NCBI GenBank assembly: GCA_905235445.1
Contig: CAJOLJ010000001.1
Coordinates: forward strand, 51,551 to 115,550
DNA length: 64,000 nt
Source: an uncultured Bacteroidales bacterium
GTDB taxonomy: Bacteria > Bacteroidota > Bacteroidia > Bacteroidales > UBA932
Direction: 5' to 3'
Shown here piece by piece: positions 36,421-44,988 of the stretch. Each line of letters opens with the position of its first letter. Position 1 is the first letter of the stretch. The notes below the pieces were generated by a model. It did no database searches, was not told the DNA's origin, and saw only the letters and a program-made list of their open reading frames with translations. Made by a program: the position numbers and the translations under genes.

Positions 36421-37935
36421 ATGATGTTTACAGGTGATGATCTGAAACAGATCCAGGACAGAGGATCCTCCGCCAAGGTAGTGGAGGGACAGGTAGAGAG
36501 GTTCCGCAAGGGATTCCCGTGGATGAAGATAGTGAGTGCGGCTACTCCCAGCCGGGGCATCCTGGTCCTCTCCGAAGAGGAGGCGCAGAAGGCTGTCCGA
36601 TATTACGAAGGGGCCAAGATGGACGGGAAGTGCAAGTTCGTTCCCGCCTCGGGTGCCGCTTCCCGCATGTTCAAGGACATTTTCTCCGGTCTCGGGAAAC
36701 TCCAGACCGGCGAGGACCCGGGTCCGGATTCCCCGCTTGGCAAACTTTCCGCCCGGATTGAGGAGTTCGCATTCTACGACAAGGACCTCTTCGGGGTGCC
36801 CGAGAACAGTGAAGAGTACAGGAAGAAGACCGCTGTTGCCCTTCTCGAGCCAAGTGGCCTGGGCTACGGTTCCAAGCCCAAGGGAGTGCTTCTTTTCCAT
36901 AGCTATGCTGACGGGGAGAAGCGTACCGCTTTCGCGGAGCATCTGGTAGAGGGGCAGGACTACATGAGAAACGAGGACGGTACCGTGAACCTGGTCGTCA
37001 CGATTTCCCCCGAGCACACCCAACTCTTCAAGGATGCCCTGGAGGAGGTGAAGGATGCCTATGAGAAGAAATACGGCGTCAAGTACAATATCACCTTCAC
37101 CTATCAGGACAAGTCCACCGATACCATAGCGGTGGATACCCAGAACCGTCCGTTCCGAAACGAGAACGATGTCCTCCTGTTCCGTCCCGCCGGTCATGGC
37201 GCCCTCATCTACAACCTCAACGAGGTCAAGGAGGAAGTGGTCTCCATCAAGAACATAGACAATGTGTCCAATGAGAGGCTCCTTGGGACTACAGCCCTCT
37301 GGAAGAAGGTCCTCCTGGGCAAGTGCCTGGAACTTAGGGACACCATTTTCGGCTACCTGAGGGAACTTGACAAGTGCACCGACCCCTGCGGGGAGGACTG
37401 CCGTCGCCTGTGCGACAAGATAGAGGCCTTCCTGGACAAGATCCTCTGCATCCAGCTGCCCCTGACCCCCAACCAGAAGGACAGGGTGGAGCTGCTCCGT
37501 TCCAAGCTGGACAGGCCCATCCGTGTCTGCGGAATGGTCCGCAACCAGGGCGAGCCCGGCGGAGGTCCCTTCGTCATCGCCGGCAAGGACGGTTCCTCAA
37601 ACCTCCAGATCCTCGAGAGCGTCCAGATCAACATGGCGGACGAGAGGAGCAAGGACATCCTTGCGGGAGCTACCCATTTCAACCCGGTCGACCTTGTGTG
37701 CTGCCTTCATGACTACAAGGGCAGGAAGTTCGACCTCCTCAAATATGTCGACGAGGATGCAGGGTTCATTTCCTCCAAGAGCTATCAGGGCCGTGAACTG
37801 AAGGCCCTCGAGCTCCCCGGCCTCTGGAACGGTGCCATGAGCGACTGGAACACCCTCTTCGTTGAAGTTCCCCTCGAAACCTTCAATCCCGTGAAGGTGG
37901 TGCTCGACCTGCTTAGACCGGCCCATCAGGGCTAG
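36421..37935 (+). CDS. DUF4301 family protein
   Basis: A 504-residue cytoplasmic protein of DUF4301, a family widespread in Bacteroidota with no assigned reaction. The segment CKFVPASGAASRMFKDIF near residues 75-90 and later GHGALIYNLN suggest a nucleotide- or sugar-phosphate-binding fold (resembling UDP-sugar pyrophosphorylase-like loops), but this is only an impression. Other conserved-looking parts are VCGMVRNQGEPGGGPFV and LELPGLWNGAMSDWNT. The second codon is also ATG (36424), so the start is uncertain by one residue. It has its own space downstream of pdxB and ends at a hairpin. Confidence 0.8.
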   Translation: MMFTGDDLKQIQDRGSSAKVVEGQVERFRKGFPWMKIVSAATPSRGILVLSEEEAQKAVRYYEGAKMDGKCKFVPASGAASRMFKDIFSGLGKLQTGEDPGPDSPLGKLSARIEEFAFYDKDLFGVPENSEEYRKKTAVALLEPSGLGYGSKPKGVLLFHSYADGEKRTAFAEHLVEGQDYMRNEDGTVNLVVTISPEHTQLFKDALEEVKDAYEKKYGVKYNITFTYQDKSTDTIAVDTQNRPFRNENDVLLFRPAGHGALIYNLNEVKEEVVSIKNIDNVSNERLLGTTALWKKVLLGKCLELRDTIFGYLRELDKCTDPCGEDCRRLCDKIEAFLDKILCIQLPLTPNQKDRVELLRSKLDRPIRVCGMVRNQGEPGGGPFVIAGKDGSSNLQILESVQINMADERSKDILAGATHFNPVDLVCCLHDYKGRKFDLLKYVDEDAGFISSKSYQGRELKALELPGLWNGAMSDWNTLFVEVPLETFNPVKVVLDLLRPAHQG

Positions 37936-37960
37936 TCTTATTTTGTTCTCCATGTGTATG

Positions 37961-37992
37961 GGCGGGACTTTCCTTCCGGGGGAGGTTCCGCC
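37961..37992 (+). terminator. Hairpin terminator after the DUF4301 gene
   Basis: GGCGGGAC (37961-37968) pairs with GTTCCGCC (37985-37992), with inner TCC/GGA pairing. TTTCC follows. Confidence 0.65.
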
Positions 37993-38009
37993 TTTCCTAC
38001 TGCGGAAGG

Positions 38010-38041
38010 TTGCCCACTTTCCAGGAAAAAGCACTAACTTG
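38010..38041 (+). promoter_or_regulatory. Possible promoter for the DUF4250 gene
   Basis: TTG (38010-38012) and TAACTTG (38035-38041) resemble the -33/-7 pair, with a one-base-short -7 box, 26 bases before the ATG. Confidence 0.4.
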
Positions 38042-38066
38042 CACACCCGAAGCACCCCCTCCAGCC

Positions 38067-38252
38067 ATGGACCACCTCCCCCTCTCCGACATACCGATGC
38101 TCGTGTCGGCCCTCAACTTCCTGCTGAGGGACGAAATCTTCGACAATCTGGACCAGATATGCTACTGCTACGGGATTGAGAGGGAGGAGATGGACGCCCT
38201 CCTTCACAGCGGGGGCTTCCGCTACGACGCCCCCCATAACCATATCCTATAA
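38067..38252 (+). CDS. DUF4250 small protein
   Basis: A 61-residue protein matching DUF4250: DIPMLVSALNFLLRDE then FDNLDQICYCYGIEREEMD and a C-terminal GFRYD motif. The fold looks like a small helix-turn-helix-type module, but no function is known. The start at 38067 (MDHLPLSDIP) fits the family; the open frame upstream to 38010 includes the putative promoter. A second small gene follows within 25 bases. Confidence 0.8.
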   Translation: MDHLPLSDIPMLVSALNFLLRDEIFDNLDQICYCYGIEREEMDALLHSGGFRYDAPHNHIL

Positions 38253-38275
38253 TATATATGGTAGAGCGAGGCATC

Positions 38276-38512
38276 ATGGAACAGGCATACGCCTTCTTCC
38301 ACCAGAAGTACAGGGTCTATGAGTTTTCCCCCTCCGAGACGGAGAGGGACAATATCGAGTATGCCATCAGTTCCTACCTGGACAGGATGTCCCCTGAACT
38401 CTATCTTTTCCTCTCCGGTGGCCGGGAGGGCTTCCTAAGGGAACATGGCTCCTTTCCAGGGGACATGAGGGAGGCAATAAGTCTGATGGAGGAAAGTCTT
38501 GGCCTGCAGTAG
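38276..38512 (+). CDS. Small hypothetical protein
   Basis: A 78-residue acidic helical protein starting MEQAYAFFHQKYRVYEF. The middle (DNIEYAISSYLDRMSPELY) and GGREGFLREH look like a conserved compact domain; I recall similar small proteins in Bacteroidales but no named family. It is probably cotranslated with the DUF4250 gene. An ATG six codons upstream (38258) is possible, but MEQAY fits the remembered relatives better. No motif suggests a reaction. Confidence 0.65.
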   Translation: MEQAYAFFHQKYRVYEFSPSETERDNIEYAISSYLDRMSPELYLFLSGGREGFLREHGSFPGDMREAISLMEESLGLQ

Positions 38513-38583
38513 CCAAAATCTCCCTCCCCAGTCCTCCCTTGGCAAAAAATCATCCCCCTAGGTGAAAAAAAACGGAAAAAAGT

Positions 38584-38614
38584 GTTGCAATTCAAAAAAA
38601 GTTCACCATCTTTG
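38584..38614 (+). promoter_or_regulatory. Promoter for the ABC transporter-GntR unit
   Basis: TTG (38584-38586) and CATCTTTG (38607-38614), one mismatch from TAnnTTTG, are 20 bases apart. A GntR operator could lie here but is not obvious. Confidence 0.5.
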
Positions 38615-38652
38615 CAGTGTACTAATAAACTAGAACACAAAATCACCTAGTC

Positions 38653-39489
38653 ATGATACAAATCAAGAATCTGGCATTCGCCTATGGCTCCGTTCCCGTA
38701 CTGAGGAACATCACCATGAACCTCGGGGAGGGGAAGATCTACGGCCTCCTCGGGGAGAACGGGGTGGGGAAGACGACCCTCCTTACCCTCCTTGCCGGCC
38801 TGAAGAAGCCCTCAGAGGGGGAGATCCTCACGGAGGGCGTCGCTCCCATGAGCCGCTATCCCTCATTCCTGGAGGACCAGTACTTCCTTCCGGACGAGGT
38901 CCTTCCCGTCCCCATGAAAGCTGAGAAGTTCGCAAGGGAGGCAGGTCGTTTCTGGCCCAACTTCTCGATGGACAAGTTCATGCAGATCATGTCCGAACTT
39001 GACAATGACCCCACCATGATGATGAACAAGATGAGTTCCGGCCAGCTCAAGAAGACATACATCTCCTTCGCCCTCTCCCTCGGAGTGAAGTACCTGCTCC
39101 TGGATGAGCCCACCAACGGCCTGGACATCCCCTCCAAGACACAGTTCCGTTCCGCCATCACCCGCCATACCAGGGAGGACAGCGTCATCGTCATCTCCAC
39201 CCACCAGGTGCGTGACCTCGAGAACATAATCGACCCCATCATCATCCTGGACAAGGAGAGGGTCCTCCTGAACGCTTCGCTCGAGGAGATTTCCTCGAAA
39301 CTTTACTTCGATTACGGCACTACCCTCATTCCCGATGCCCTCTACAAGGAAATCCTCCCCGGAGGGTTCATCCAGGTAATCCTCAATCAGACGGGGCAGG
39401 AGAGCAAGGTCAACATTGAGGCCCTCTTCAATGCTGTCCACACCCACAAGGACCTCGTAAGTGCAATGTTCAACAATTCAAATAAGTAG
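38653..39489 (+). CDS. ABC transporter ATP-binding protein
   Basis: A 278-residue ABC ATPase. Walker A is GENGVGKTT (34-42), the signature is SSGQLKK (128-134, a variant of LSGGQ), Walker B is YLLLDEPTNGLD (~147-158) and the switch His lies in VIVISTHQVRDLE. A C-terminal ~60-residue extension follows. It pairs with the membrane protein gene 8 bases downstream and the GntR gene, the layout of YtrA/YtrB-type export systems that respond to cell-wall stress in other bacteria. The substrate is unknown. Confidence 0.9.
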   Translation: MIQIKNLAFAYGSVPVLRNITMNLGEGKIYGLLGENGVGKTTLLTLLAGLKKPSEGEILTEGVAPMSRYPSFLEDQYFLPDEVLPVPMKAEKFAREAGRFWPNFSMDKFMQIMSELDNDPTMMMNKMSSGQLKKTYISFALSLGVKYLLLDEPTNGLDIPSKTQFRSAITRHTREDSVIVISTHQVRDLENIIDPIIILDKERVLLNASLEEISSKLYFDYGTTLIPDALYKEILPGGFIQVILNQTGQESKVNIEALFNAVHTHKDLVSAMFNNSNK

Positions 39490-39497
39490 AGTGTACC

Positions 39498-40325
39498 ATG
39501 GTAAACAACATAGAAAAGAAAAGCGAGGTTTTTGACCTCGGGCGTGTCTGGAGATACTTCCGCTACGATGTTGTCAGTTGCATCTCGGGACAGGGCCTCT
39601 CTCTGCTGGTGGTATCCGTCATGCCGCTGTTCCTGCTTTTCGTCACGGGGATAGTCTCGGTGATCTTCACACCGTCCCACTCCTGGACCTTCCCCCAAGA
39701 GTCCCTCAGGGTCATCGCCCTGGTGTTCTCGGTGATATTCGTCGTCATCCAGTTCCCGACCAGGATGTACGGGGCGCTGACCGAAAAGAAGTACGGTTCC
39801 CAGTGGATCCTCCTCCCTGCCTCCCGGCTGGAGAAGTTCCTCTCCATGATGATCGTCTCCCTCGTTCTCGTTCCCTTCGCATTCATGCTGGTCTACGGCC
39901 TGTCCGACTATCTGGCAGCCCTGCTGGACCCAGCCGGGGAACCCATGCTTTTCGGGGCGAAAGCATTTGGCGAAGATGCCTCCCTCCTCAGCGCAGGTGC
40001 CGGAGGCCTGTGGATCGGCTGGAATTACATTGCCTCGTCGATAATAGTGTTCCTCCTGGGTGCGGTGGTGTTCAAGAAAAGGAAAGTGGCCCTTACGTTC
40101 CTTTGCTTCATAGCATTCTTCATGGTGGTGAGCACCATCTTTGCCCTCGTGGCCAAGTCCTGGGACTGGGAGCAGATCATAAAGAACCTGGACATCAAGT
40201 ATGCGGAACTCACCTATTCCCAGCTTGTAAATAAGATCAACGCCATCATATGGGCCTGCACCATAATCTGGTTCGCCCTCTTCGGGGGCCTTACCGCATG
40301 GAGGCTTAACAAACTGGAACTCTAG
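39498..40325 (+). CDS. ABC-2-like membrane protein of the GntR-linked transporter
   Basis: A 275-residue membrane protein with about six hydrophobic segments, including GQGLSLLVVSVMPLFLLFVT, VIALVFSVIFVVIQFP and a pair near the C-terminus. RMYGALTEKKYGSQWILLPAS resembles ABC-2 permeases of Bacteroidota. It starts 8 bases after the ATPase gene and should form the transport channel with it. No enzyme motif is visible, and the substrate is unknown. Confidence 0.8.
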   Translation: MVNNIEKKSEVFDLGRVWRYFRYDVVSCISGQGLSLLVVSVMPLFLLFVTGIVSVIFTPSHSWTFPQESLRVIALVFSVIFVVIQFPTRMYGALTEKKYGSQWILLPASRLEKFLSMMIVSLVLVPFAFMLVYGLSDYLAALLDPAGEPMLFGAKAFGEDASLLSAGAGGLWIGWNYIASSIIVFLLGAVVFKKRKVALTFLCFIAFFMVVSTIFALVAKSWDWEQIIKNLDIKYAELTYSQLVNKINAIIWACTIIWFALFGGLTAWRLNKLEL

Positions 40326-40371
40326 AGGCCCCCTTTTCCGCCACATCTCAACCACATAACACATTTTCAGA

Positions 40372-40737
40372 ATGGAATTCGACAACAATAAGCCAATATA
40401 CCTGCAGATATACGACGGCATCTGCAACGGCGTCCTCTCGGGGGCCCTCCCCGAGGGGGAGAGGATACCGTCGGTGAGGGACTATGGCGCCCAGATAGGG
40501 GTGAACCCCAACACGGTGGTCAGGACCTACGAAAAACTGACCCAGGACGAGATAATATACAATAAGAGGGGAATAGGCTACTTCGTGTCCGAGGGCGCAA
40601 GGAAGAAGATACTGAAGGTCCAGAGACGGATATTCATGACGGAGGAGCTCCCCCGTATCCGGGAGAGGCTGCGCCTGCTGGAACTCGACCCCTCGGAGAT
40701 ATTCTCCCACCCCTCACCGAAACAGGACGAGGAATAA
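40372..40737 (+). CDS. GntR-family transcriptional regulator (YtrA subfamily)
   Basis: A 121-residue regulator with an N-terminal winged helix: NKPIYLQIYDGICNGVLSG, then GERIPSVRDYGAQIGVNPNT with the recognition helix and RTYEKLTQDEIIYNKRGIGY in the wing. The short C-terminal part (~45 residues) marks the YtrA subfamily, which lacks a large ligand-binding domain. It probably autoregulates the operon with the ATPase and permease genes. Here the regulator comes third, whereas it is often first in other species. Confidence 0.9.
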   Translation: MEFDNNKPIYLQIYDGICNGVLSGALPEGERIPSVRDYGAQIGVNPNTVVRTYEKLTQDEIIYNKRGIGYFVSEGARKKILKVQRRIFMTEELPRIRERLRLLELDPSEIFSHPSPKQDEE

Positions 40738-40769
40738 AGGATAGTGTACAACAACGAAAAAAAAGAAAA

Positions 40770-41606
40770 ATGAAAACAATACTCTCATCTATAAGGGTGG
40801 CTGCCTGCATTCTTGGGTGCAGCCTCATGGTAAGTTCCTGCTTTTTTGTCTACAAAGGGGGAAAAACCGACTCAATCTCCGAAGGTGAAGGCTCCTTCGT
40901 CCAGGGGAGCGGCAAGACCGTATCCGAGCGCAGGGACCTCCCCGCTTTCAAGTCTCTAATAGTGGACGGGGCCATCGACCTGAAGTTCATACAGGATGCG
41001 AAAGAGTCTACCCCTGTCCTGTCCATAACCTGTCCCGAGGAGGACCTTCCCCTCATAAAGACGACAGTCACCCCCGACGGAACCCTTCACATCCGGAAGG
41101 AAGACTCACGCAGGCATTCGAACGTGGCGATAGGCATGCATTCGAACGTGACGATACGCAGGGATGGCATAAAGATGGAATTGAGGGCCCCGGAATTATA
41201 CTCCGTGATTTTCAACGGAAGCGGGGACTTCGAGGCCAGCGAGTTCACCACCTCGCGCCTGGATCTGTGCCTCAACGGCAGCGGGGACTTCGATATCGAT
41301 GGACTTACCGTTGAAGGGAACCTTGACATGGAGGTGAACGGCAGTGGGGATATCGCTATTGACGGCCTGAGTGTCAGAGGGAACGTGAAGGCCGAGGTGA
41401 TCGGCAGCGGGGACATTGACCTCAGTGGCCTGGAGGCTGCGAAAGTGACCTCGACGGTGGTGGGCTCCGGGGACATAACCCTTGCGGGAAAGACCGGGAC
41501 AGCCGACTTGAAAGTGAGTGGAAGCGGGAGCATAGAAGCCCGTTCCCTGGAGTACTCCTCCATTGATACCGCCGTCAGCGGCTCCGGTTCAATAAGGAAA
41601 AAATAA
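40770..41606 (+). CDS. DUF2807 (head-GIN) lipoprotein
   Basis: A 278-residue envelope protein with a lipobox (MVSSC, Cys24). The mature part begins with the head-GIN segment FKSLIVDGAIDLKFIQDA and forms a repetitive beta domain: GSGD or GSGS recurs seven times about every 21 residues (NGSGDFEA, NGSGDIAI, VGSGDITL, SGSGSIEA). Family proteins are often adhesin- or auto-transporter-like beta-helix lipoproteins. It lies 32 bases after the GntR gene, an arrangement seen in many Bacteroidota, so it may share regulation. Confidence 0.9.
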   Translation: MKTILSSIRVAACILGCSLMVSSCFFVYKGGKTDSISEGEGSFVQGSGKTVSERRDLPAFKSLIVDGAIDLKFIQDAKESTPVLSITCPEEDLPLIKTTVTPDGTLHIRKEDSRRHSNVAIGMHSNVTIRRDGIKMELRAPELYSVIFNGSGDFEASEFTTSRLDLCLNGSGDFDIDGLTVEGNLDMEVNGSGDIAIDGLSVRGNVKAEVIGSGDIDLSGLEAAKVTSTVVGSGDITLAGKTGTADLKVSGSGSIEARSLEYSSIDTAVSGSGSIRKK

Positions 41607-41629
41607 GCCAAAATACCCCATAAGCCGTC

Positions 41630-41664
41630 ATTCTTCTGCAGGACATCCTGGACTGCAGGAGAAT
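41630..41664. terminator. Hairpin between convergent genes
   Basis: ATTCTTCTGCAG (41630-41641) pairs with CTGCAGGAGAAT (41653-41664) with one wobble and an 11-base loop. No T-run follows, so terminator function is not certain. Confidence 0.5.
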
Positions 41665-41756
41665 GGCCGTCATATGTCTCCCGTCCTTTCATCTGGATGG
41701 GCGAAGGGGGAGGGGACTACCGCCCCCCCCCTGCATGGATGGCCAGGTAAAGGGAA

Positions 41757-42317
41757 TCATTTTTTCCCCAGGCAAAGTTCCGCCAGGTAGTCATTCCTCC
41801 ATTTCTTCGGGGAAGTCCCGACGAGGCAGCGGAATAGGTCACATAGCTTGGATTTGGACATCCATCCGCTGACTGAGGCTATGTCGTCCAGATTCATGTC
41901 CCCGTTTTCCAGGATATAGACTTTCAGGGACCTCAGCATCGTCCGGTCCCTCCACTGGATGAATGACATCCCGGTTGCAACCTTGAAGAATCTCTTGACG
42001 AAGGCATACTTGAGCCCGATATGGGAGCACATGGTATGGAAGTCCTTGAGGATGTAGCTGTCCTCGTACCGTATGTTCTCCATATCCCTGAGCGTATCCT
42101 TCAGGATGGAAATCAGTTCCCGGGTATCGGTGACGGTCGGTTGTCCCCCGTTATCGTGTGTCCCGTCCTTTCCGTCCCCTTTTCCCTTCCCTTCCTCGGG
42201 GAAATGCTTTATGGCAATCTCTCCCTCTCCAGTGAAGACGTAGTGAAGAATGAGGTGTGCCCTCCTCAGGAAATCCTTGCGAAGTGTCATGGTAAGCGAC
42301 AGTTTTAGTGTTTGCAT
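41757..42317 (-). CDS. AraC-family HTH regulator
   Basis: A 186-residue protein with a C-terminal AraC-type double helix-turn-helix: GLKYAFVKRFFKVATGMSFI, then TMLRSLKVYILENGDMNLDD, then SGWMSKSKLCDLFRCLVGTS with KKWR near the end. The N-terminal part is short and has no recognisable sensor domain. The start at 42317 (MQTLKLS) is preferred because a TAATATTG box at 42369-42376 would exclude the longer frame from 42371; the choice is moderately secure. Its targets are unknown, and neighbours on either side are unrelated in function. Confidence 0.75.
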   Translation of the reverse strand: MQTLKLSLTMTLRKDFLRRAHLILHYVFTGEGEIAIKHFPEEGKGKGDGKDGTHDNGGQPTVTDTRELISILKDTLRDMENIRYEDSYILKDFHTMCSHIGLKYAFVKRFFKVATGMSFIQWRDRTMLRSLKVYILENGDMNLDDIASVSGWMSKSKLCDLFRCLVGTSPKKWRNDYLAELCLGKK

Positions 42318-42368
42318 TATGGAATTATCGAAGGGAGAGGCACCACTTCGCCCCTTCCCTTCGGAGGG

Positions 42369-42376
42369 CAATATTA
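42369..42376 (-). promoter_or_regulatory. Possible -7 box for the AraC gene
   Basis: The minus strand reads TAATATTG, one mismatch from TAnnTTTG, in an AT-rich stretch. Confidence 0.35.
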
Positions 42377-42515
42377 AATATAAAAAATAATACGCACAAA
42401 ACCAGTCATAAGCGCTCCTTGTGATTGGTTTTCAATTTATCCGGTTTGTCGTAAAATAAACTGCAGGAGGGTTTTTCGCTTCATTTTCCCACCGCTTCCC
42501 CAAAGTATGAAAAAC

Positions 42516-42550
42516 CTCCCCGGGGAAGGTGGTGGACCAACCTCGGGGAG
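42516..42550 (-). terminator. Terminator after the deoxyhypusine-synthase-like gene
   Basis: CTCCCCG (42516-42522) pairs with CGGGGAG (42544-42550). On the minus strand GTTTTTC follows the stem, an intrinsic terminator pattern. Confidence 0.75.
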
Positions 42551-42572
42551 TGTAAGAATTCCTTTATCCTGA

Positions 42573-43553
42573 TTACCAGCCCAGGACGTAAGCGAAGATG
42601 AGCGGGGCCACTATCGTGGCGTCTGACTCCACTATGAAACGGGGAGTGGTGGGGGAAAGCTTGCCCCAGGTGATCTTCTCGTTGGGAACGGCACCTGAGT
42701 AGGAACCGTAGGAGGTGGTGGAATCGGAGATCTGGCAGAAGTATGACCACAGGGGTGTACCCTTCCAGCCGAGGTCCTGCTCCATCATGGGGACGACGCA
42801 GATGGGGAAGTCACCGGCGGTGCCTCCGCCGATCTGGAAGAAGCCCACTCCGGCTCCGCCGCTGTTGGCCTTGTACCAGTCCACGAGGAACATCATGACC
42901 TCGACGCCTGTAATCACCAGGTCGGTCTTGAACTCGCCCTTGATGCAGTGAGCTGTGAAGATGTTGCCGGTGGTGCAGTCCTCCCAGGCGGGGCAGATGA
43001 TGGGGATGTCCTTCTCGCAGGCTGCCATTACCCAGCTGTCCTTGGGGTCTATCTCATAGTACTGCTCGAGCACGCCGGAGCGGAGCAGCTGATAGATGTA
43101 CTGATAGGGAAGATACCTCTTTCCCTCGTCCTGTGCCTTGTGCCACACGTCGACAAGCGCACCCTCAAGACGCCTGAAGGCTTCCTCCTCGGGGATGCAG
43201 GTGTCAGTTACCCTGTTGTAGTGGTTGTCGAGGAGTTCCTGCTCCTGCTCGGCCGTAAGGTTGCGGTAGCCCGGTACCCTGTAGTAGTGGGTGTGGGCGA
43301 CGAGGTTCATGATATCCTCCTCCAGGTTGTTTGCAGAGCAGCAAACGAAGGCGATCTTGTCCTGACGGATCATCTCCGCCAGGCTCAGGCCGATTTCAGC
43401 GGTGCTCATTGCACCTGCCATGGCCAGGAACATCTTTCCGCCCTTGTCCAGCAGTTCCTCATAGGCCACTGCGGCATCCACGAGGGCGGCTGAGTTGAAG
43501 TGACGGTAATTGTGGGTGATGAAGTTTGAGATAGGACCTTTAGTCTTTTCCAT
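42573..43553 (-). CDS. Deoxyhypusine synthase-like enzyme
   Basis: A 326-residue protein of the deoxyhypusine synthase fold. MFLAMAGAMSTAEIGLSLAEM and the later GVEVMMFLVDWYKANSGG match the NAD/spermidine-site segments, and NEKITWGK places the reactive lysine at K298, equivalent to the WGK lysine of the eukaryotic enzyme. Bacteria lack eIF5A, and bacterial members are thought to act in polyamine metabolism, for example as homospermidine synthase-like enzymes, but the substrate here is unproven. It is divergent from lysA, with promoters face to face. Confidence 0.85.
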   Translation of the reverse strand: MEKTKGPISNFITHNYRHFNSAALVDAAVAYEELLDKGGKMFLAMAGAMSTAEIGLSLAEMIRQDKIAFVCCSANNLEEDIMNLVAHTHYYRVPGYRNLTAEQEQELLDNHYNRVTDTCIPEEEAFRRLEGALVDVWHKAQDEGKRYLPYQYIYQLLRSGVLEQYYEIDPKDSWVMAACEKDIPIICPAWEDCTTGNIFTAHCIKGEFKTDLVITGVEVMMFLVDWYKANSGGAGVGFFQIGGGTAGDFPICVVPMMEQDLGWKGTPLWSYFCQISDSTTSYGSYSGAVPNEKITWGKLSPTTPRFIVESDATIVAPLIFAYVLGW

Positions 43554-43662
43554 CTTTGCTTAGAAATTATAGTGACGAAGTGCCCGTCAGCGAAACTTTT
43601 CCCCCGGACGTCTCCCGTGGGGTTCCCCCTGGGGAAAATCTACAAGCCTCGGACACTGAGTG

Positions 43663-43670
43663 CAAAAGTA
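43663..43670 (-). promoter_or_regulatory. -7 promoter box for the deoxyhypusine-synthase-like gene
   Basis: The minus strand reads TACTTTTG, an exact TAnnTTTG match. It lies 14 bases from the opposing lysA -7 box. Confidence 0.6.
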
Positions 43671-43684
43671 AGAAAAATTAATCG

Positions 43685-43692
43685 TAAATTTG
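43685..43692 (+). promoter_or_regulatory. -7 promoter box for lysA
   Basis: TAAATTTG, an exact match, overlaps the ATG at 43690 and so supports the start at 43756. Confidence 0.6.
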
Positions 43693-43755
43693 CACCTTGC
43701 CCCGTGCAAGTGGAATATCCCTTTCCACTGCCTCGGCATCCCTAATACTCAAGCG

Positions 43756-44943
43756 ATGTTAAGTTCTTCCCTGGTGAGCTCCTTCAAGGAGATCCCGACG
43801 CCTTTCTACTATTACGACATGGACCTGCTGTCCGTGACGCTTGATGCCATGGTCGAGTCCGCCTCCCGCTACGGGATCCATACCCACTATGCCATCAAGG
43901 CGAACTGCGAGGAGAAGATCCTCAGGGAAGTCAGCCGCAGGGGAGTCGGGGCCGATTGCGTAAGCGGCAACGAGGTCCTGTGGGCCGTCAAATGCGGTTT
44001 CCACCCGGAGAAGATAATCTTCTCGGGAGTCGGCAAGTCCGACCGGGAGATCATCCAGGCCATGGACAGCCACATCGGGGCTTTCAACTGCGAGAGCACC
44101 GAGGAGATGGAGGTGATTTCCGAGATAGCTGCAACCCGCCGCCAGGACGTGGACATCACGGTCCGCATCAATCCGGACATCGACGCCCACACCCACCGTT
44201 ACATCACCACCGGCCTGGAGGAGAACAAGTTCGGTCTCTCGGCCCGCCTCTTCGACAAGGCCATCTACGTCATCAAGCACAACCCATACCTCCATTTCAA
44301 GGGCCTCCATTTCCATGTCGGATCCCAGATCATGGACGTGAAGGGAGTGTTCTCCCTCCTGGTCGAGAGGGCCGTCGGAATCATCAAGTATTTCGAGGAC
44401 AGGGGACTGGAAGTCGTCAACATAGATTACGGAGGCGGTCTTGGAATCGATTACGAGACTCCCTCCATCAATCCCATCCCGGACTTCGAGTCTTTCTTCT
44501 CCACCATGGCGACCCTTCCACACAGGGAGAACCAGATACTTCATGCGGAGCCTGGAAGAAGCGTAGTTGCGCAGTGCGGGGCCCTCATCTCAAGGGTCCT
44601 GTATGTGAAAGCGGGCCTGCAGAGGACCTTCCTCATACTGGATGCGGGCATGACCGACCTTATCCGTCCGGCCCTGTACGGGGCTTACCACTCCATAGAG
44701 AACCTTTCCGCCTACGGGAGGGGCTATTCTACGGCGGCGGAGGATTACGACCTGCAGACCTACGATGTGGTGGGACCCATCTGCGAGTCCAGTGACGTGT
44801 GGGGCCAGGGCAGGCAGCTCCCCCTGTCCAGAAGAGGGGATATAGTGGCCATCCTGAGCGCCGGGGCCTACGGCTCCGTCATGGCCAGCCGCTACAATAT
44901 GCGTGACCTCCCCGGGGCCGTGTTCTCGGATGAACTGAGATAG
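43756..44943 (+). CDS. lysA: Diaminopimelate decarboxylase
   Basis: A 395-residue PLP enzyme of fold type III, making L-lysine from meso-diaminopimelate. PLP-lysine is K48 in HYAIKANCEE; GLHFHVGSQI and the glycine-rich VNIDYGGGLGIDY bind the cofactor; EPGRSVV and GPICESSDVWG (near residue 342) supply active-site residues from the second subunit. The frame is open from an ATG at 43690, but a -7 box overlaps it, so 43756 is chosen. It lies 45 bases upstream of ffh. Related carboxynorspermidine decarboxylases share the fold, but the CESSD motif and length favour LysA. Confidence 0.9.
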   Translation: MLSSSLVSSFKEIPTPFYYYDMDLLSVTLDAMVESASRYGIHTHYAIKANCEEKILREVSRRGVGADCVSGNEVLWAVKCGFHPEKIIFSGVGKSDREIIQAMDSHIGAFNCESTEEMEVISEIAATRRQDVDITVRINPDIDAHTHRYITTGLEENKFGLSARLFDKAIYVIKHNPYLHFKGLHFHVGSQIMDVKGVFSLLVERAVGIIKYFEDRGLEVVNIDYGGGLGIDYETPSINPIPDFESFFSTMATLPHRENQILHAEPGRSVVAQCGALISRVLYVKAGLQRTFLILDAGMTDLIRPALYGAYHSIENLSAYGRGYSTAAEDYDLQTYDVVGPICESSDVWGQGRQLPLSRRGDIVAILSAGAYGSVMASRYNMRDLPGAVFSDELR

Positions 44944-44988
44944 GGGGCGCACTCTTAACGGAAAAAAGAAAAGACACAAGATATAAGT

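Noticed and set aside
41221..41600. CRISPR-like regular repeats
   Set aside because: The ~63-base periodicity is coding GSGD beta-turn repeats in frame, not DNA repeats with unique spacers.
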